Positions 9,411 to 17,585 of a DNA stretch of 32,696 nucleotides are shown here, piece after piece. Source of the DNA: Bacteroidales bacterium. Lineage in GTDB: Bacteria > Bacteroidota > Bacteroidia > Bacteroidales > P3. Position 1 is the first letter of the stretch, and each line of letters opens with the position of its first letter. A program made the translations under genes and the position numbers. The stretch is from positions 1 through 32,696 of the forward strand of contig JAEEHQ010000098.1 of the NCBI GenBank assembly GCA_016280915.1, in the 5' to 3' direction. The notes below the pieces were generated by a model. That model saw only the letters and a list, made by a program, of their open reading frames with translations. It searched no databases and was not told the DNA's origin.

Positions 9411-9453
9411 CAAAAATGCGGAGTAAATTTCAAGTAAATAATGATAAAAATAG

Positions 9454-10587
9454 TTAGAGGTGCGCCAGCTGCTTGATGAGTGTCATGTAATCGTGGTAAT
9501 GAGCGAGGCCACAACCTTTGCAGGTATCGGATGGATTATGGTAGCCGCCATAAGGACCGCCCATGGATAGCAGATAGATGGATGGACATAAAGCGGAAAA
9601 AGGCCAATGGTCGCTGTTGGGACGATTGTCGCGAGGACGAATTTCCAAAGCGACTTTAGAAGTTTCATTGAGTTGTAGGAGTTGATTGTAAAAAATTTTG
9701 GTGTTATCGCTTTTGGCGTTGAAAAACATAATGCCCTCGTCGCCACCACAAAACATGTCGATATTACAAAGCAGCTTGACACGTGAATAGTCAATCAGCG
9801 GATGGGCAGCAGCGTATTGCGAACCTTTCAATCCAGCTTCCTCGCCACTAAAGAGCATGAACACCATGGTGTAATAAGGTTGCTGTTGGCAGGCCATTCG
9901 GGCAAGGTCCATGACGGCAGCCACCCCGCTGGCATTGTCGTGGGCACCAGGGAAAATGACACCGTCGCCCATAGTGCCGCAATGGTCGTAATGTGCTGTG
10001 AAGACAATCATGGAATCGACAGTTCCCTTAACATAACCTACAACATTCTGTGTCCAATAATTGTTACGATACTGCAGCGGGATGTTGGCCTCGATCTTTC
10101 GGGGACGTTTGGGAAATAAAGTATCGAGAACGGCGATGCATACAGGATTGTCGCTATAATCGCCAACGATGGGGCCATAGGTGTCGAGCGATGTTACGGC
10201 ATAAAGCCAGGTGCCGTTCTTTAATTGTTTCTTTTGAGTGGCTTGATCAATCTTTTGTTGGTAACGAGCTGTGGGATAGACACGGAACTGATTGTAAGGT
10301 TCCAACTCGCGACCATTGATTTTGAGAGAAATAGGTCCCTCCATACTGTAGCAATTGTAACAATAACGCTGGTAATAGTTCACCTGCAGAGGTAACACAC
10401 CCAGACGTTTCATCTCGCCAGAGAGGTAGGCAGCCGCGATAGAGTCGCCCTGATAGCTGGAACCGCGGCCAAACATCTTGTTGGAAGACAATTGCCGGAT
10501 AATGCGACGTGCATAGGTTGAATCTTGGGCAAAGAGAGTGCCGAAAGAGAGTAAACCAAACAGTAAGAAAAGGACTATTTTTTTCAT
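9454..10587 (-). CDS. Exported M28-family zinc peptidase
   Basis: A 377-residue metallopeptidase with a signal peptide (MKKIVLFLLFGLLSFGTLFA, cleavage near Ala20). The M28 co-catalytic zinc site is complete: His199 and Asp201 in TAHYDH, bridging Asp217 in GAHDNASG, catalytic Glu249 and metal ligand Glu250 in FSGEEAGLKGS, Asp277 in CNIDMF, and His350 in YHNPSDT. M28 includes aminopeptidases and glutaminyl cyclases; I cannot separate these from the sequence alone. It starts 12 nt after the stop of the upstream transporter gene, so it is probably the last gene of that transcription unit. A role in trimming peptides outside the cytoplasm for uptake by the transporter is an inference. Confidence 0.9.
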   Translation of the reverse strand: MKKIVLFLLFGLLSFGTLFAQDSTYARRIIRQLSSNKMFGRGSSYQGDSIAAAYLSGEMKRLGVLPLQVNYYQRYCYNCYSMEGPISLKINGRELEPYNQFRVYPTARYQQKIDQATQKKQLKNGTWLYAVTSLDTYGPIVGDYSDNPVCIAVLDTLFPKRPRKIEANIPLQYRNNYWTQNVVGYVKGTVDSMIVFTAHYDHCGTMGDGVIFPGAHDNASGVAAVMDLARMACQQQPYYTMVFMLFSGEEAGLKGSQYAAAHPLIDYSRVKLLCNIDMFCGGDEGIMFFNAKSDNTKIFYNQLLQLNETSKVALEIRPRDNRPNSDHWPFSALCPSIYLLSMGGPYGGYHNPSDTCKGCGLAHYHDYMTLIKQLAHL

Positions 10588-10599
10588 ATAGAGGGGTGT

Positions 10600-12210
10600 T
10601 TAGAATCCGGGGAAATGAAAGAATAGCGTGGGAAGCATGAGCAGGAAGCCTATGAGGATAAGCGCCAAGATGAATTTCCACACCCATTTGACCCAAGTGG
10701 CATAAGGTATCTTGGCCACACCAAGGCAGGCAATAAGGACTCCGCTGGTGGGAGTAATCATATTGGTGAAGCCATCACCAAACTGGAAAGCCAGCACGGT
10801 GGTTTGTCGACTGACCTGAATCAAATCAGCAAATTGGGCCATGATGGGCATGGTTAATGCCGCTTTGGCGGATCCGCTGGGCATGATGAGGTTGAGGAGG
10901 GTCTGGAAAACGTACATGACCCCCAACGAAGCCACCTCGCCCGTGGCGGCCAGAGAACGTGTGAGGCCATAAAGGATGGTGTCGATAACCTTGCCGTCGC
11001 GCAGGATGAAGATAATACCGCTGGCCAGTCCTACCACCAAGGCAGCAGAGAGAATGTCTTTGCAGCCGGCCAAGAACAGTTTAGCAATATCATCTGCACT
11101 CTGTTTGTCGGCGATGCCGCTGCAAATACCCATGGCAAGGAAAAGAGCAGAAATCTCCATCACATACCACCCATACCCCAGCACGCCGACTACCAGGAAA
11201 CAGATAGTGAACAGCAGGAGGTCGAGGATGAAGAAATGGACAGATTTGCGTAGCATGAAGAAACCAGAGATGATGAAGAGTGCTGCCAGCACGGGCAGGA
11301 TGACCAAGTTGGCTTTGCCCCCTCCGATGGTAATGGAGGTGGTGGGCATCAGGACAGCACATACCACCATGACGGCCGAAAGAATGCCATAAAGCACCCA
11401 GGCGACGGTGGGAGAATGATATTGGACAGGGGTAAGTGTCTGCTGCTGGGCTCGTTGGCGCCAGTAGTCGTCGAACTTGTACATGGGCGACCGCTCTGGA
11501 TTTCGTTTCACGCGGTTGGCATACCAAAGCACAAAGGCAATGCCAATGATGGTGAGCACCACCCAACAGAAGAATCGATATTCGAGACCGGAAAAAATGG
11601 GCAACTGGGCAATGCCTTGGGCGATGCCAATAGTAAACGGATTGAGCATAGCTCCGGCAAAGCCCACATGGGCAGCCACATAGCACATACATACACCCAC
11701 AATGGAGTCGTAACCCATTGAGATGGCCAACGGAACAAAGATAATAACGAAAGCAATGGTTTCTTCGCTCATGCCAAAGACGGCCCCGAAGAGGCTGAAC
11801 ATAATCATTATGAGAGAGATAATGATATTTTCGACCCCTAATTTTTGAAAGAACTTATATCGGTTGAGCTTCAGCACCTTGCGCAAAAAGGCCATCACAC
11901 CCACATCAATGGCGTGACTATTGTTGAGAATCCAAAACGCACCTCCTACCATCAAAATGAAGATGATAATGTCGGCCTTGTCGACAAAGCCATTAAAGAG
12001 GGAAGAAAAGACCTGCCACGTCTGTGGCTGGCTCTCCACGTAATGGAAAGAGTTGTTCTGCACCACCTCGCGCGTGGCGGTTGAGCCATCGGCATTCTGA
12101 ATGGTGACGGTTTGGCGGACAAACTCACCAGCTGGGATAAACCAGGTGCAAACGGCCGCCAGGAGGATGAGGGCGAAAACGATGGTGAATGTATGTGGAA
12201 TCTTCTTCAT
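10600..12210 (-). CDS. YfcC/DcuC-family membrane transporter
   Basis: A 536-residue integral membrane protein with roughly a dozen hydrophobic segments. The beginning MKKIPHTFTIVFALILLAAV and the following FIPAGEF match the YfcC-like branch of the DcuC superfamily, annotated as C4-dicarboxylate or basic amino acid carriers. Other family features are GMSEETIAFVIIFVPLA, the Asn/Pro-rich stretch GAMLNPFTIGIAQGIAQLP, and near the C-terminus NLIMPSGSAKAALTMPIMA and GFTNMITPTSG, probably re-entrant binding loops. The ATG at 12210 overlaps the TGA of the upstream CYTH gene (ATGA), which fixes the start and suggests coupled translation; a longer frame to 12273 is not used. The substrate is unknown. 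Confidence 0.88.
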   Translation of the reverse strand: MKKIPHTFTIVFALILLAAVCTWFIPAGEFVRQTVTIQNADGSTATREVVQNNSFHYVESQPQTWQVFSSLFNGFVDKADIIIFILMVGGAFWILNNSHAIDVGVMAFLRKVLKLNRYKFFQKLGVENIIISLIMIMFSLFGAVFGMSEETIAFVIIFVPLAISMGYDSIVGVCMCYVAAHVGFAGAMLNPFTIGIAQGIAQLPIFSGLEYRFFCWVVLTIIGIAFVLWYANRVKRNPERSPMYKFDDYWRQRAQQQTLTPVQYHSPTVAWVLYGILSAVMVVCAVLMPTTSITIGGGKANLVILPVLAALFIISGFFMLRKSVHFFILDLLLFTICFLVVGVLGYGWYVMEISALFLAMGICSGIADKQSADDIAKLFLAGCKDILSAALVVGLASGIIFILRDGKVIDTILYGLTRSLAATGEVASLGVMYVFQTLLNLIMPSGSAKAALTMPIMAQFADLIQVSRQTTVLAFQFGDGFTNMITPTSGVLIACLGVAKIPYATWVKWVWKFILALILIGFLLMLPTLFFHFPGF

Positions 12211-12692
12211 GGCATGGATGCCAGATAGCTGTTGCGATAATGATAGTCGGACGACACATCCTCGCCAAACCAATCTGGCGGAACAAAACTGTTGGCAACT
12301 TGTGTATTGGGAAATTCTACTTCGACCAGCATCAGTCCTCTGTGGCGACCATGAAAGATGTCCAACTCGGCAGTCAATCCCTCATAGGCACCATCGCCCA
12401 TCTGCTGGCGTAGGTTGATGCGGTAGCGGGTCTTCCCTACCCTTCCGCTGTCGCACTTTGTGAGCAGGTGCTGAAAAGCCTGCTCGCTCAGGGCAAATTC
12501 CTCTTCGCGGTTGTGAATGGCAGAGGAAACAGATGATAATTTCTCCTTGACGGTTAAAATATAGGCATCACCCATCTTGCGGATGCGCAGGGTGGGTGAT
12601 GTGCATAGATAAGCTTGTTCAATCTCGAAGTGTTCGTACTGCTCTAAATCGTCAGGCAGCTGACGGACGAGATATTTGCGCTCGATTTCCAT
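12207..12692 (-). CDS. CYTH-domain protein (triphosphate tunnel metalloenzyme family)
   Basis: A 161-residue single-domain CYTH protein. The signature ExExK is at the very N-terminus (MEIERKYLV: Glu2, Glu4, Lys6). Further tunnel residues are suggested by TLRIRK, ILTVKEK, the pair of Arg in GKTRYRINL, ELDIF and VEVEFPN. Family members hydrolyse inorganic triphosphate or other triphosphates, or make cAMP (class IV cyclases). With this size and a bacterial single domain, a tripolyphosphatase-like activity is the most likely; that is inference. It starts 1 nt after the purC stop and overlaps the transporter start by 4 nt. Confidence 0.88.
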   Translation of the reverse strand: MEIERKYLVRQLPDDLEQYEHFEIEQAYLCTSPTLRIRKMGDAYILTVKEKLSSVSSAIHNREEEFALSEQAFQHLLTKCDSGRVGKTRYRINLRQQMGDGAYEGLTAELDIFHGRHRGLMLVEVEFPNTQVANSFVPPDWFGEDVSSDYHYRNSYLASMP

Positions 12693-12693
12693 A

Positions 12694-13641
12694 TTACAGG
12701 GTCTTCAAGTACTGGCTGACATTCTTCTCGATACGATCGGTGATATCGGCACAGTCGTCGGCTTTTTGGAATTTTTCGCCGGTGATGTGTTCGTAGAGTT
12801 CGATGTAACGGTCGGTGATGCTGTTGACAATCTCATCGGTCATCTCGGGCACCTGCTGTCCCTCTTTGCCTTGGAAGCCATTGGCCATCAGCCATTCGCG
12901 TACGAACTCTTTAGAGAGTTGACGCTGGTGTTCGCCCTTGGCAAGACGCTCCTCGTAGCCTTCGGCATAAAAATAGCGGCTGCTGTCGGGAGTGTGGATT
13001 TCGTCGATAAGATAGATTTTCCCATCGCGTTTGCCAAATTCGTATTTGGTGTCCACCAAAATGAGACCTTTTGATGCAGCAATTTCGGTGCCACGCTGGA
13101 ACAGAGCCAAGGCATATTTCTCCAGTTGCTCATAGTCTTCTTTGGAAACCAGACCTTTGCTGATGATTTCTTCACGTGAGATATTCTCATCATGACCTTC
13201 GTCGGCCTTGGTGGTGGGGGTTAGGATAGGCGTTGGGAATTTCTGATTCTCCACCATGCCTTCGGGCAGCGGAACGCCACAGAGGGTGCGAGCACCTGCC
13301 TTGTATTCGCGCCAGGCACTACCAGCCAGATAGCCACGCACAATCATCTCAACACGGAAACCTTCGCACTTGAGACCTACGGTAACCATTGGGTCGGGAG
13401 TGGCTAATTTCCAGTTGGGAACAATATCGGCAGTAGCATCTAAGAATTTGGCTGCAATCTGGTTGAGCACTTGGCCTTTGTAAGGGATGCCCTTGGGAAG
13501 AACCACGTCAAAGGCACTAATGCGGTCGCTGACCACCATGGCCATGTACTTATCGTCGATATTGTACACGTCGCGTACCTTGCCGACATAAAGACTTTTT
13601 TGTTTGGGGAAAGAGAAATTAGTTTTTACTACTGCTTTCAT
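12694..13641 (-). CDS. purC: Phosphoribosylaminoimidazole-succinocarboxamide synthase
   Basis: SAICAR synthetase joins aspartate to CAIR with ATP in purine biosynthesis. Motifs: GKVRDVY at 20-26 (ATP-binding strand), [19 protein letters not shown] at 38-56, [13 protein letters not shown] in the middle and [12 protein letters not shown] further on. The length of 315 residues fits the longer form found in Bacteroidota and yeast-like enzymes rather than the short E. coli form of about 237. It starts 30 nt after rsmD and is followed almost immediately by the CYTH gene. No purine riboswitch or PurR-like operator is visible in the short gap, so expression probably comes from the upstream operon promoter. 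Confidence 0.97.
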   Translation of the reverse strand: MKAVVKTNFSFPKQKSLYVGKVRDVYNIDDKYMAMVVSDRISAFDVVLPKGIPYKGQVLNQIAAKFLDATADIVPNWKLATPDPMVTVGLKCEGFRVEMIVRGYLAGSAWREYKAGARTLCGVPLPEGMVENQKFPTPILTPTTKADEGHDENISREEIISKGLVSKEDYEQLEKYALALFQRGTEIAASKGLILVDTKYEFGKRDGKIYLIDEIHTPDSSRYFYAEGYEERLAKGEHQRQLSKEFVREWLMANGFQGKEGQQVPEMTDEIVNSITDRYIELYEHITGEKFQKADDCADITDRIEKNVSQYLKTL

Positions 13642-13671
13642 GATATTGATATTTATTATTATACATTATTA

Positions 13672-14223
13672 TTACTCTTCTTCGTCAAACTGTTGGGCAA
13701 AGAAAGTGAAATTGACTTTTCCATAGTTACGGTGCTGCCAGAAATGAGGGTGCTCTTCGAACTGATATTCACGAGGATGCTCCAAAATGAAGATTCCATC
13801 CTTGGTTAACATTTCTTTTTCAAAAATCAAGTCGGGCAACTGTTGTAGGTTCTCCAAGGCGTAGGGTGGATCGGCAAAAATGATGTCGAACTGCTTGTAA
13901 GCCCGCTTGATGAGGTCGAAGACATCGGAACGTACCACATGGATGTTGTTGACACCGAACTGTCGAGCTGTATCTTTAATAAACTCGGTGCATTGGGCAT
14001 TGATGTCGATGGATGTCACCTCTTTGACACCTCTGGAGATAAACTCCAACGAGACGGCCCCTGTGCCGGCAAAGAGATCCAGCACGGTGCAGTCTTCGTA
14101 GTCTACATAGTTGTTGAGTATATTAAAAAGACTCTCACGAGCCATGTCGGTGGTAGGGCGGACAGGCAAGGTGGTGGGAGGATTGAGACGGCGGCCTCTG
14201 AGTGAACCAGCAATGATACGCAT
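13672..14223 (-). CDS. rsmD: 16S rRNA (guanine(966)-N2)-methyltransferase RsmD
   Basis: A 183-residue class I SAM methyltransferase that modifies G966 of 16S rRNA. The N-terminus MRIIAGSLRGRRL is characteristic of RsmD. The SAM-binding motif I is DLFAGTGAVSLE (from residue 49), and the catalytic motif IV is DPPY at 118-121. An acidic end (FDEEE) follows. It starts 12 nt after the DUF3822 gene. RsmD next to DUF3822 is an arrangement I recognise from other Bacteroidota. Confidence 0.96.
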   Translation of the reverse strand: MRIIAGSLRGRRLNPPTTLPVRPTTDMARESLFNILNNYVDYEDCTVLDLFAGTGAVSLEFISRGVKEVTSIDINAQCTEFIKDTARQFGVNNIHVVRSDVFDLIKRAYKQFDIIFADPPYALENLQQLPDLIFEKEMLTKDGIFILEHPREYQFEEHPHFWQHRNYGKVNFTFFAQQFDEEE

Positions 14224-14235
14224 AGGGATAGCTTT

Positions 14236-15063
14236 TTAGGAAAGCAACATGACGTGCTTGTAAGTGGGTAAAGTGTGGAATTGGGGATTGGTGTAGGCGA
14301 ATGGACGTCCGGTATAAAGCGTGACGTTGGGGAAATAGTGCTGTAGCATGGAATAAAACTCACGACCCACATTGCCGCAGATAGAAAGTTCCATATCGGG
14401 TGTTTCGAGGTGGAGTTGTTTCATCAGCTCAATGGCATGATAAAGCAGCTCGCTCTCATTTTGGGCTATATAGCTGGTGCTTATCAGCAGCTGGCCATTG
14501 AAAAATGCCTCAAAATCCCCTACCCCATCACGCACATGCATCAGGATGACTGGATGCTGGGCACTTTTCTGCAGCATCATCTCATTTGCCAAAACAGAGT
14601 GCTGACAATGAACGTCGATGCCGGGGATGGCTAACTTGAACGAGGTCACAACAGTTGCGGGGGCAGCAAAAACCATCATGGAATGCAGATGTGGCACAGC
14701 GATGTGGTAAACTCCCATATTTAAGTCAGGACGGGAAACAAGGTTGAGATACTGGCGGTCGCGGATAGGGTCGTGGAGATGCTCGGGAATCCACACATAA
14801 TAATGGGTGGGCACAACCAGCGTTGCCTTTCTGAAACCAAAGGTTGTGATGCCTAAACGGGTAAAGAAATCCTTGATGGCTTGCGACTGTTCGCCCATCG
14901 GGAGGTTGAAGTCGAAGTCGGTCTCGCCAAACATCACGATTTCGTTCTCACTCGTAATAATCGAAAAAGAAAATCCATTTGCCGAGAGGCAAATGGATAA
15001 TCTCGAATCGTTATTGGCCACCGCCTTATCTGACTTGATAATAGTTGTGACTTGATGCGACAT
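14236..15063 (-). CDS. DUF3822 family protein (probable actin-like ATPase fold)
   Basis: A 275-residue cytoplasmic protein without a signal peptide or membrane segment. Size, neighbours (rsmD downstream, a small membrane protein upstream) and the N-terminal block SRLSICLSANGFSFSII identify the DUF3822 family of Bacteroidota. The second half contains VILMHVRDGVGDFEAFFNGQ, then SELLYHAIELMKQLHL and LSICGNVG. This order (strand, Asp/Gly turn, 'xxNGxL', helix, then a second Gly-rich strand) resembles the actin-like domains of PilM and GspL. That comparison is mine and is not proof of ATP binding. It begins 2 nt after the upstream gene's stop. Confidence 0.8.
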   Translation of the reverse strand: MSHQVTTIIKSDKAVANNDSRLSICLSANGFSFSIITSENEIVMFGETDFDFNLPMGEQSQAIKDFFTRLGITTFGFRKATLVVPTHYYVWIPEHLHDPIRDRQYLNLVSRPDLNMGVYHIAVPHLHSMMVFAAPATVVTSFKLAIPGIDVHCQHSVLANEMMLQKSAQHPVILMHVRDGVGDFEAFFNGQLLISTSYIAQNESELLYHAIELMKQLHLETPDMELSICGNVGREFYSMLQHYFPNVTLYTGRPFAYTNPQFHTLPTYKHVMLLS

Positions 15064-15065
15064 TT

Positions 15066-15737
15066 TTATTCAAAGTTACCATCGGTAATGGCCTGGGTCA
15101 TATCACCGACTTTCCAACCGGGGAAACGCTGATTCTGGTCGAGCTCGGCCAGTTTGTTGATGACGAGCTGTTCGTCCAGATCTTTCAGGAGGTCAGCCAT
15201 CATCACCTTGCACTCAAACACGGGCATCTGGTAGCCGCTCTTCTCGATGAAGCCGGCATCCAGCTGGAACTCGTTCTTCTCACCTCTGGGATAGGGAACG
15301 TAGCGCAGGTTGAGGATTTCCTCGTCAGTAAGGTTAAACTTAGCCTTAGGATTGGCTCTGAGGTTCTCGATGGGGTTGACATAGGCAACCACGCGGGAAA
15401 TATATCCAAGCTTGATAGCCTCTGACTCGGGCATCTCCTCAAGCTTCACGTCGGCAGGAATCTTGTCGCGATTGATGTTCTTGTTGACAACGCTGAGGCT
15501 GTCTTCGTTCATCAAGCGGTTGAAAAGGGTGTCGAAACTACCGGTGTAGCAGCCGTAGGTGTTCTTATAGGCATCTTCCAAAGAACGGATGGCCTTCAGC
15601 TTTTCAGCACAAGCGTCACGACGTTTATTGTACTCGTTGTCAAATTTAACAGGCTTCATGATGCTCGAAACAAGCCATATTGCGAGACCAATGATCACTA
15701 AGCCTAAGAGAATCTGGATTAAAGTTCTACTTTTCAT
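15066..15737 (-). CDS. Conserved membrane-anchored protein, pseudopilin-like layout
   Basis: A 223-residue protein with one N-terminal membrane segment (about residues 6-26, LIQILLGLVIIGLAIWLVSS) and a periplasmic remainder. After the anchor comes RRDACAEKLKAIRSLEDAYKNTYGCYTGSF, which resembles the helix-to-loop part of type II secretion pseudopilins. No prepilin-peptidase site (G-F-x-x-x-E) is present. The C-terminus contains FPGWKVGDMTQA, which I recognise as conserved in this Bacteroidota family of unknown function. It is the first gene of a seven-gene minus-strand unit and has its own TATCTTTG promoter. Confidence 0.7.
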   Translation of the reverse strand: MKSRTLIQILLGLVIIGLAIWLVSSIMKPVKFDNEYNKRRDACAEKLKAIRSLEDAYKNTYGCYTGSFDTLFNRLMNEDSLSVVNKNINRDKIPADVKLEEMPESEAIKLGYISRVVAYVNPIENLRANPKAKFNLTDEEILNLRYVPYPRGEKNEFQLDAGFIEKSGYQMPVFECKVMMADLLKDLDEQLVINKLAELDQNQRFPGWKVGDMTQAITDGNFE

Positions 15738-15773
15738 GTTATATTAATGTTTTTATTATTCTAAATCAGATTG

Positions 15774-15781
15774 CAAAGATA
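15774..15781 (-). promoter_or_regulatory. Bacteroidota -7 promoter box for the 15737-9454 operon
   Basis: Minus-strand TATCTTTG, an exact match to TAnnTTTG, 37-44 nt before the first ATG of the unit. Because the following six genes are spaced by 30 nt or less, this may be the main promoter for all seven. Confidence 0.65.
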
Positions 15782-15824
15782 CGAAAAAAGTAAGAAGTGG
15801 CGAAAAAAAAGTTGAAAGTTTTTT

Positions 15825-17237
15825 TTATCCTTGTTCACGGTGGTTTATAACGACCTGACAGTCAAAATTTTTCTTAATCCATTCGGCCATTCTTTCTGCG
15901 CAGTAAACCGAGCGATGTTGCCCTCCCGTGCAGCCAAAACTCACGGTCAGGCTTGTGAAGTTGCGTTCTAAATATTTTTTGATAGAGGGCCCCACCAGTT
16001 GTTGAGCACCATTGAGAAAGGCTTCGACAGCTTCATCGCCTTGCAGGAATTCTATCACCGGACGGTCTTTCCCAGTATAGCAGCGATATTCAGGATAGCG
16101 TCCTGGATTGGGCAGGGCACGACAGTCGAAAACATAGCCGCCCCCATTGCCAGAAGTGTCCTGCGGAAGCCCTTTCTTATAAGAGAAACTACTCACAGTC
16201 ACCGTAAGTCCATCTGTGGCAGGCGTTGCCGATTGAGCCAATTCCGACTCCACAATCCGTTGCCACACCTGGGTGAGATGGGGAAGCTGGACAGGAAGGG
16301 TATGGTTCTCAATAATCATTCTCAAATTATTGACGGCCAATGGTATGCTATTGATAAAATAGTCTTTTCTCTCGAAATAGCCACGGTAGCCATAAGCGCC
16401 CATGGCCTGCATGATACGGATGAGCACATAGCCCCAGAAATGCTGTCGGAAATCCTCTTTGTCAATTGGACTTTTTGATGCCAAGCCGTTCAGGTAATGG
16501 TTCAGCAACTCCTGCCTGATGGGTTCGGGAATGTCGCTCTTGGCACTATAGAGCAACGAAGCCACGTCGTATTGGGCAGCCCCTCTCCTACCCCCTTGGA
16601 AGTCGATATAATAGGGTTTTCCGTCGCAGAGCATAATGTTGCGCGACTGGAAATCGCGGTAGAGAAAATAGTTGCAGTCGGTAGAGAGCAAGTATGCTAT
16701 CAAGGTGTGGAAATCACGTTCCAATAGTTCTTCGTCGAATGGGATATATTTAAGTTTCAGGAAATAATACTTGAAATAGTTAAGGTCCCATTGCATGGAT
16801 TGAGCGTCGAATGAATGGCGGGGATAAGCCTTGGTGAAATCCATGTCTCTTCCGGCAAGCTGGATATCAGAAAGGTCCTCGAGGACAGTTTTATAGAGAC
16901 TCATCACCTCTCCATCAAAGCCTCCTCCTTGCCGCCGCTTGTCGTAGACATAATTGTACAGGGTCGTGTCGCCCAAGTCTTCCTGAAGGTAAAAGCGCCG
17001 TGAACTATCGATGCGGTAAACCTCAGGTACACAGATGCCTTTCTGCCTCAACTTCTGGCTGTAGTAGAAAAAAGCCTCATTCTCACGAACGTCGTCGTTG
17101 AAGGCGGCTATACAACGGCTATGCGCCCCTATTAAACGCCAATACTGGCGATTGCTGCCGTTGGCAGAGAGTTTTAGCAGCTCTTGCGTTTTTTCTCCTG
17201 ACCATTCGGTAAAAAGCTGACGCAGCGTCTCTTCCAT
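15825..17237 (-). CDS. APH-type sugar kinase fused to a RapZ C-terminal domain
   Basis: A 470-residue two-domain protein. Residues 1-330 are an aminoglycoside-phosphotransferase-fold kinase similar to AmgK, which phosphorylates MurNAc/GlcNAc in cell-wall recycling: GSNRQYWRL at 27-35 (nucleotide loop), YLQEDLGD at 83-90 (hinge), catalytic Asp195 in YRDFQSRN, and metal-binding Asp212 in IDFQGG. Residues 344-468 match the C-terminal domain of RapZ: DCRALPNPGRY at 371-381, FGCTGGQHRSVY at 434-445 and a terminal NHR. In E. coli that domain binds RNA and senses glucosamine-6-phosphate. It starts 3 nt after the bactofilin gene. No MurU-type nucleotidyltransferase, the usual AmgK partner, is in the window. 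The domain assignment is firm; the substrate is inferred. Confidence 0.85.
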   Translation of the reverse strand: MEETLRQLFTEWSGEKTQELLKLSANGSNRQYWRLIGAHSRCIAAFNDDVRENEAFFYYSQKLRQKGICVPEVYRIDSSRRFYLQEDLGDTTLYNYVYDKRRQGGGFDGEVMSLYKTVLEDLSDIQLAGRDMDFTKAYPRHSFDAQSMQWDLNYFKYYFLKLKYIPFDEELLERDFHTLIAYLLSTDCNYFLYRDFQSRNIMLCDGKPYYIDFQGGRRGAAQYDVASLLYSAKSDIPEPIRQELLNHYLNGLASKSPIDKEDFRQHFWGYVLIRIMQAMGAYGYRGYFERKDYFINSIPLAVNNLRMIIENHTLPVQLPHLTQVWQRIVESELAQSATPATDGLTVTVSSFSYKKGLPQDTSGNGGGYVFDCRALPNPGRYPEYRCYTGKDRPVIEFLQGDEAVEAFLNGAQQLVGPSIKKYLERNFTSLTVSFGCTGGQHRSVYCAERMAEWIKKNFDCQVVINHREQG

Positions 17238-17240
17238 TCC

Positions 17241-17585
17241 TTAGTCAGTTAGTTCGTCCAACATGTGGCAAGTTCCTGTGAAATAGGCACCTGGCTCGAT
17301 GGCCAGTTTGTTGGCCACGATGTCGCCCTTGACTCGAGCAGAGGCATATAGGGTAAGGAATTCTTTCACCGAGAGGTTGCCGTCAATCACACCCATCACG
17401 TTGGCATTCTGACACACCACATTGCCTTTGATGTGACCTTTCTCCCCTATCACCAGCTTGCCGGTGAGGGTGACGTTGCCGTCGAGCGTGCCATCCATGC
17501 GGAAATCGCCATTGGCCTGAATGTTGCCATTGATGGTAGTACCTACTGTGATGGAGTTGATCAGACTATTTAAATTTTCGCTCAT
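17241..17585 (-). CDS. Bactofilin (polymer-forming cytoskeletal protein)
   Basis: A 114-residue protein made mostly of one bactofilin domain (about residues 10-105). The short beta-helix repeats are visible as GNIQANGDFRMDGTLDGNV, KLVIGEKGHIKGNV, NANVMGVIDGNLSV and LYASARVKGDI, each with the G-x-h pattern of a right-handed beta-helix. Bactofilins form filaments at the inner membrane and organise cell-wall synthesis or shape. Its ATG overlaps the TGA of the upstream TPR lipoprotein gene (ATGA), and the kinase-RapZ gene follows 3 nt after its stop, so the three are very probably translated from one message. Confidence 0.93.
   Translation of the reverse strand: MSENLNSLINSITVGTTINGNIQANGDFRMDGTLDGNVTLTGKLVIGEKGHIKGNVVCQNANVMGVIDGNLSVKEFLTLYASARVKGDIVANKLAIEPGAYFTGTCHMLDELTD

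Larger units (their letters stand above)
8684..9453. other. Gene-free region with repeats
   Basis: About 770 bp between the gyrA-TPR terminator and the end of the M28 peptidase gene. It contains a 240-bp element with inverted ends (8711-8950), an AT-rich stretch, and a cluster of short repeats with a hairpin (9087-9410). No frame longer than about 60 codons looks coding. No terminator is obvious downstream of the minus-strand peptidase gene. Confidence 0.75.
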
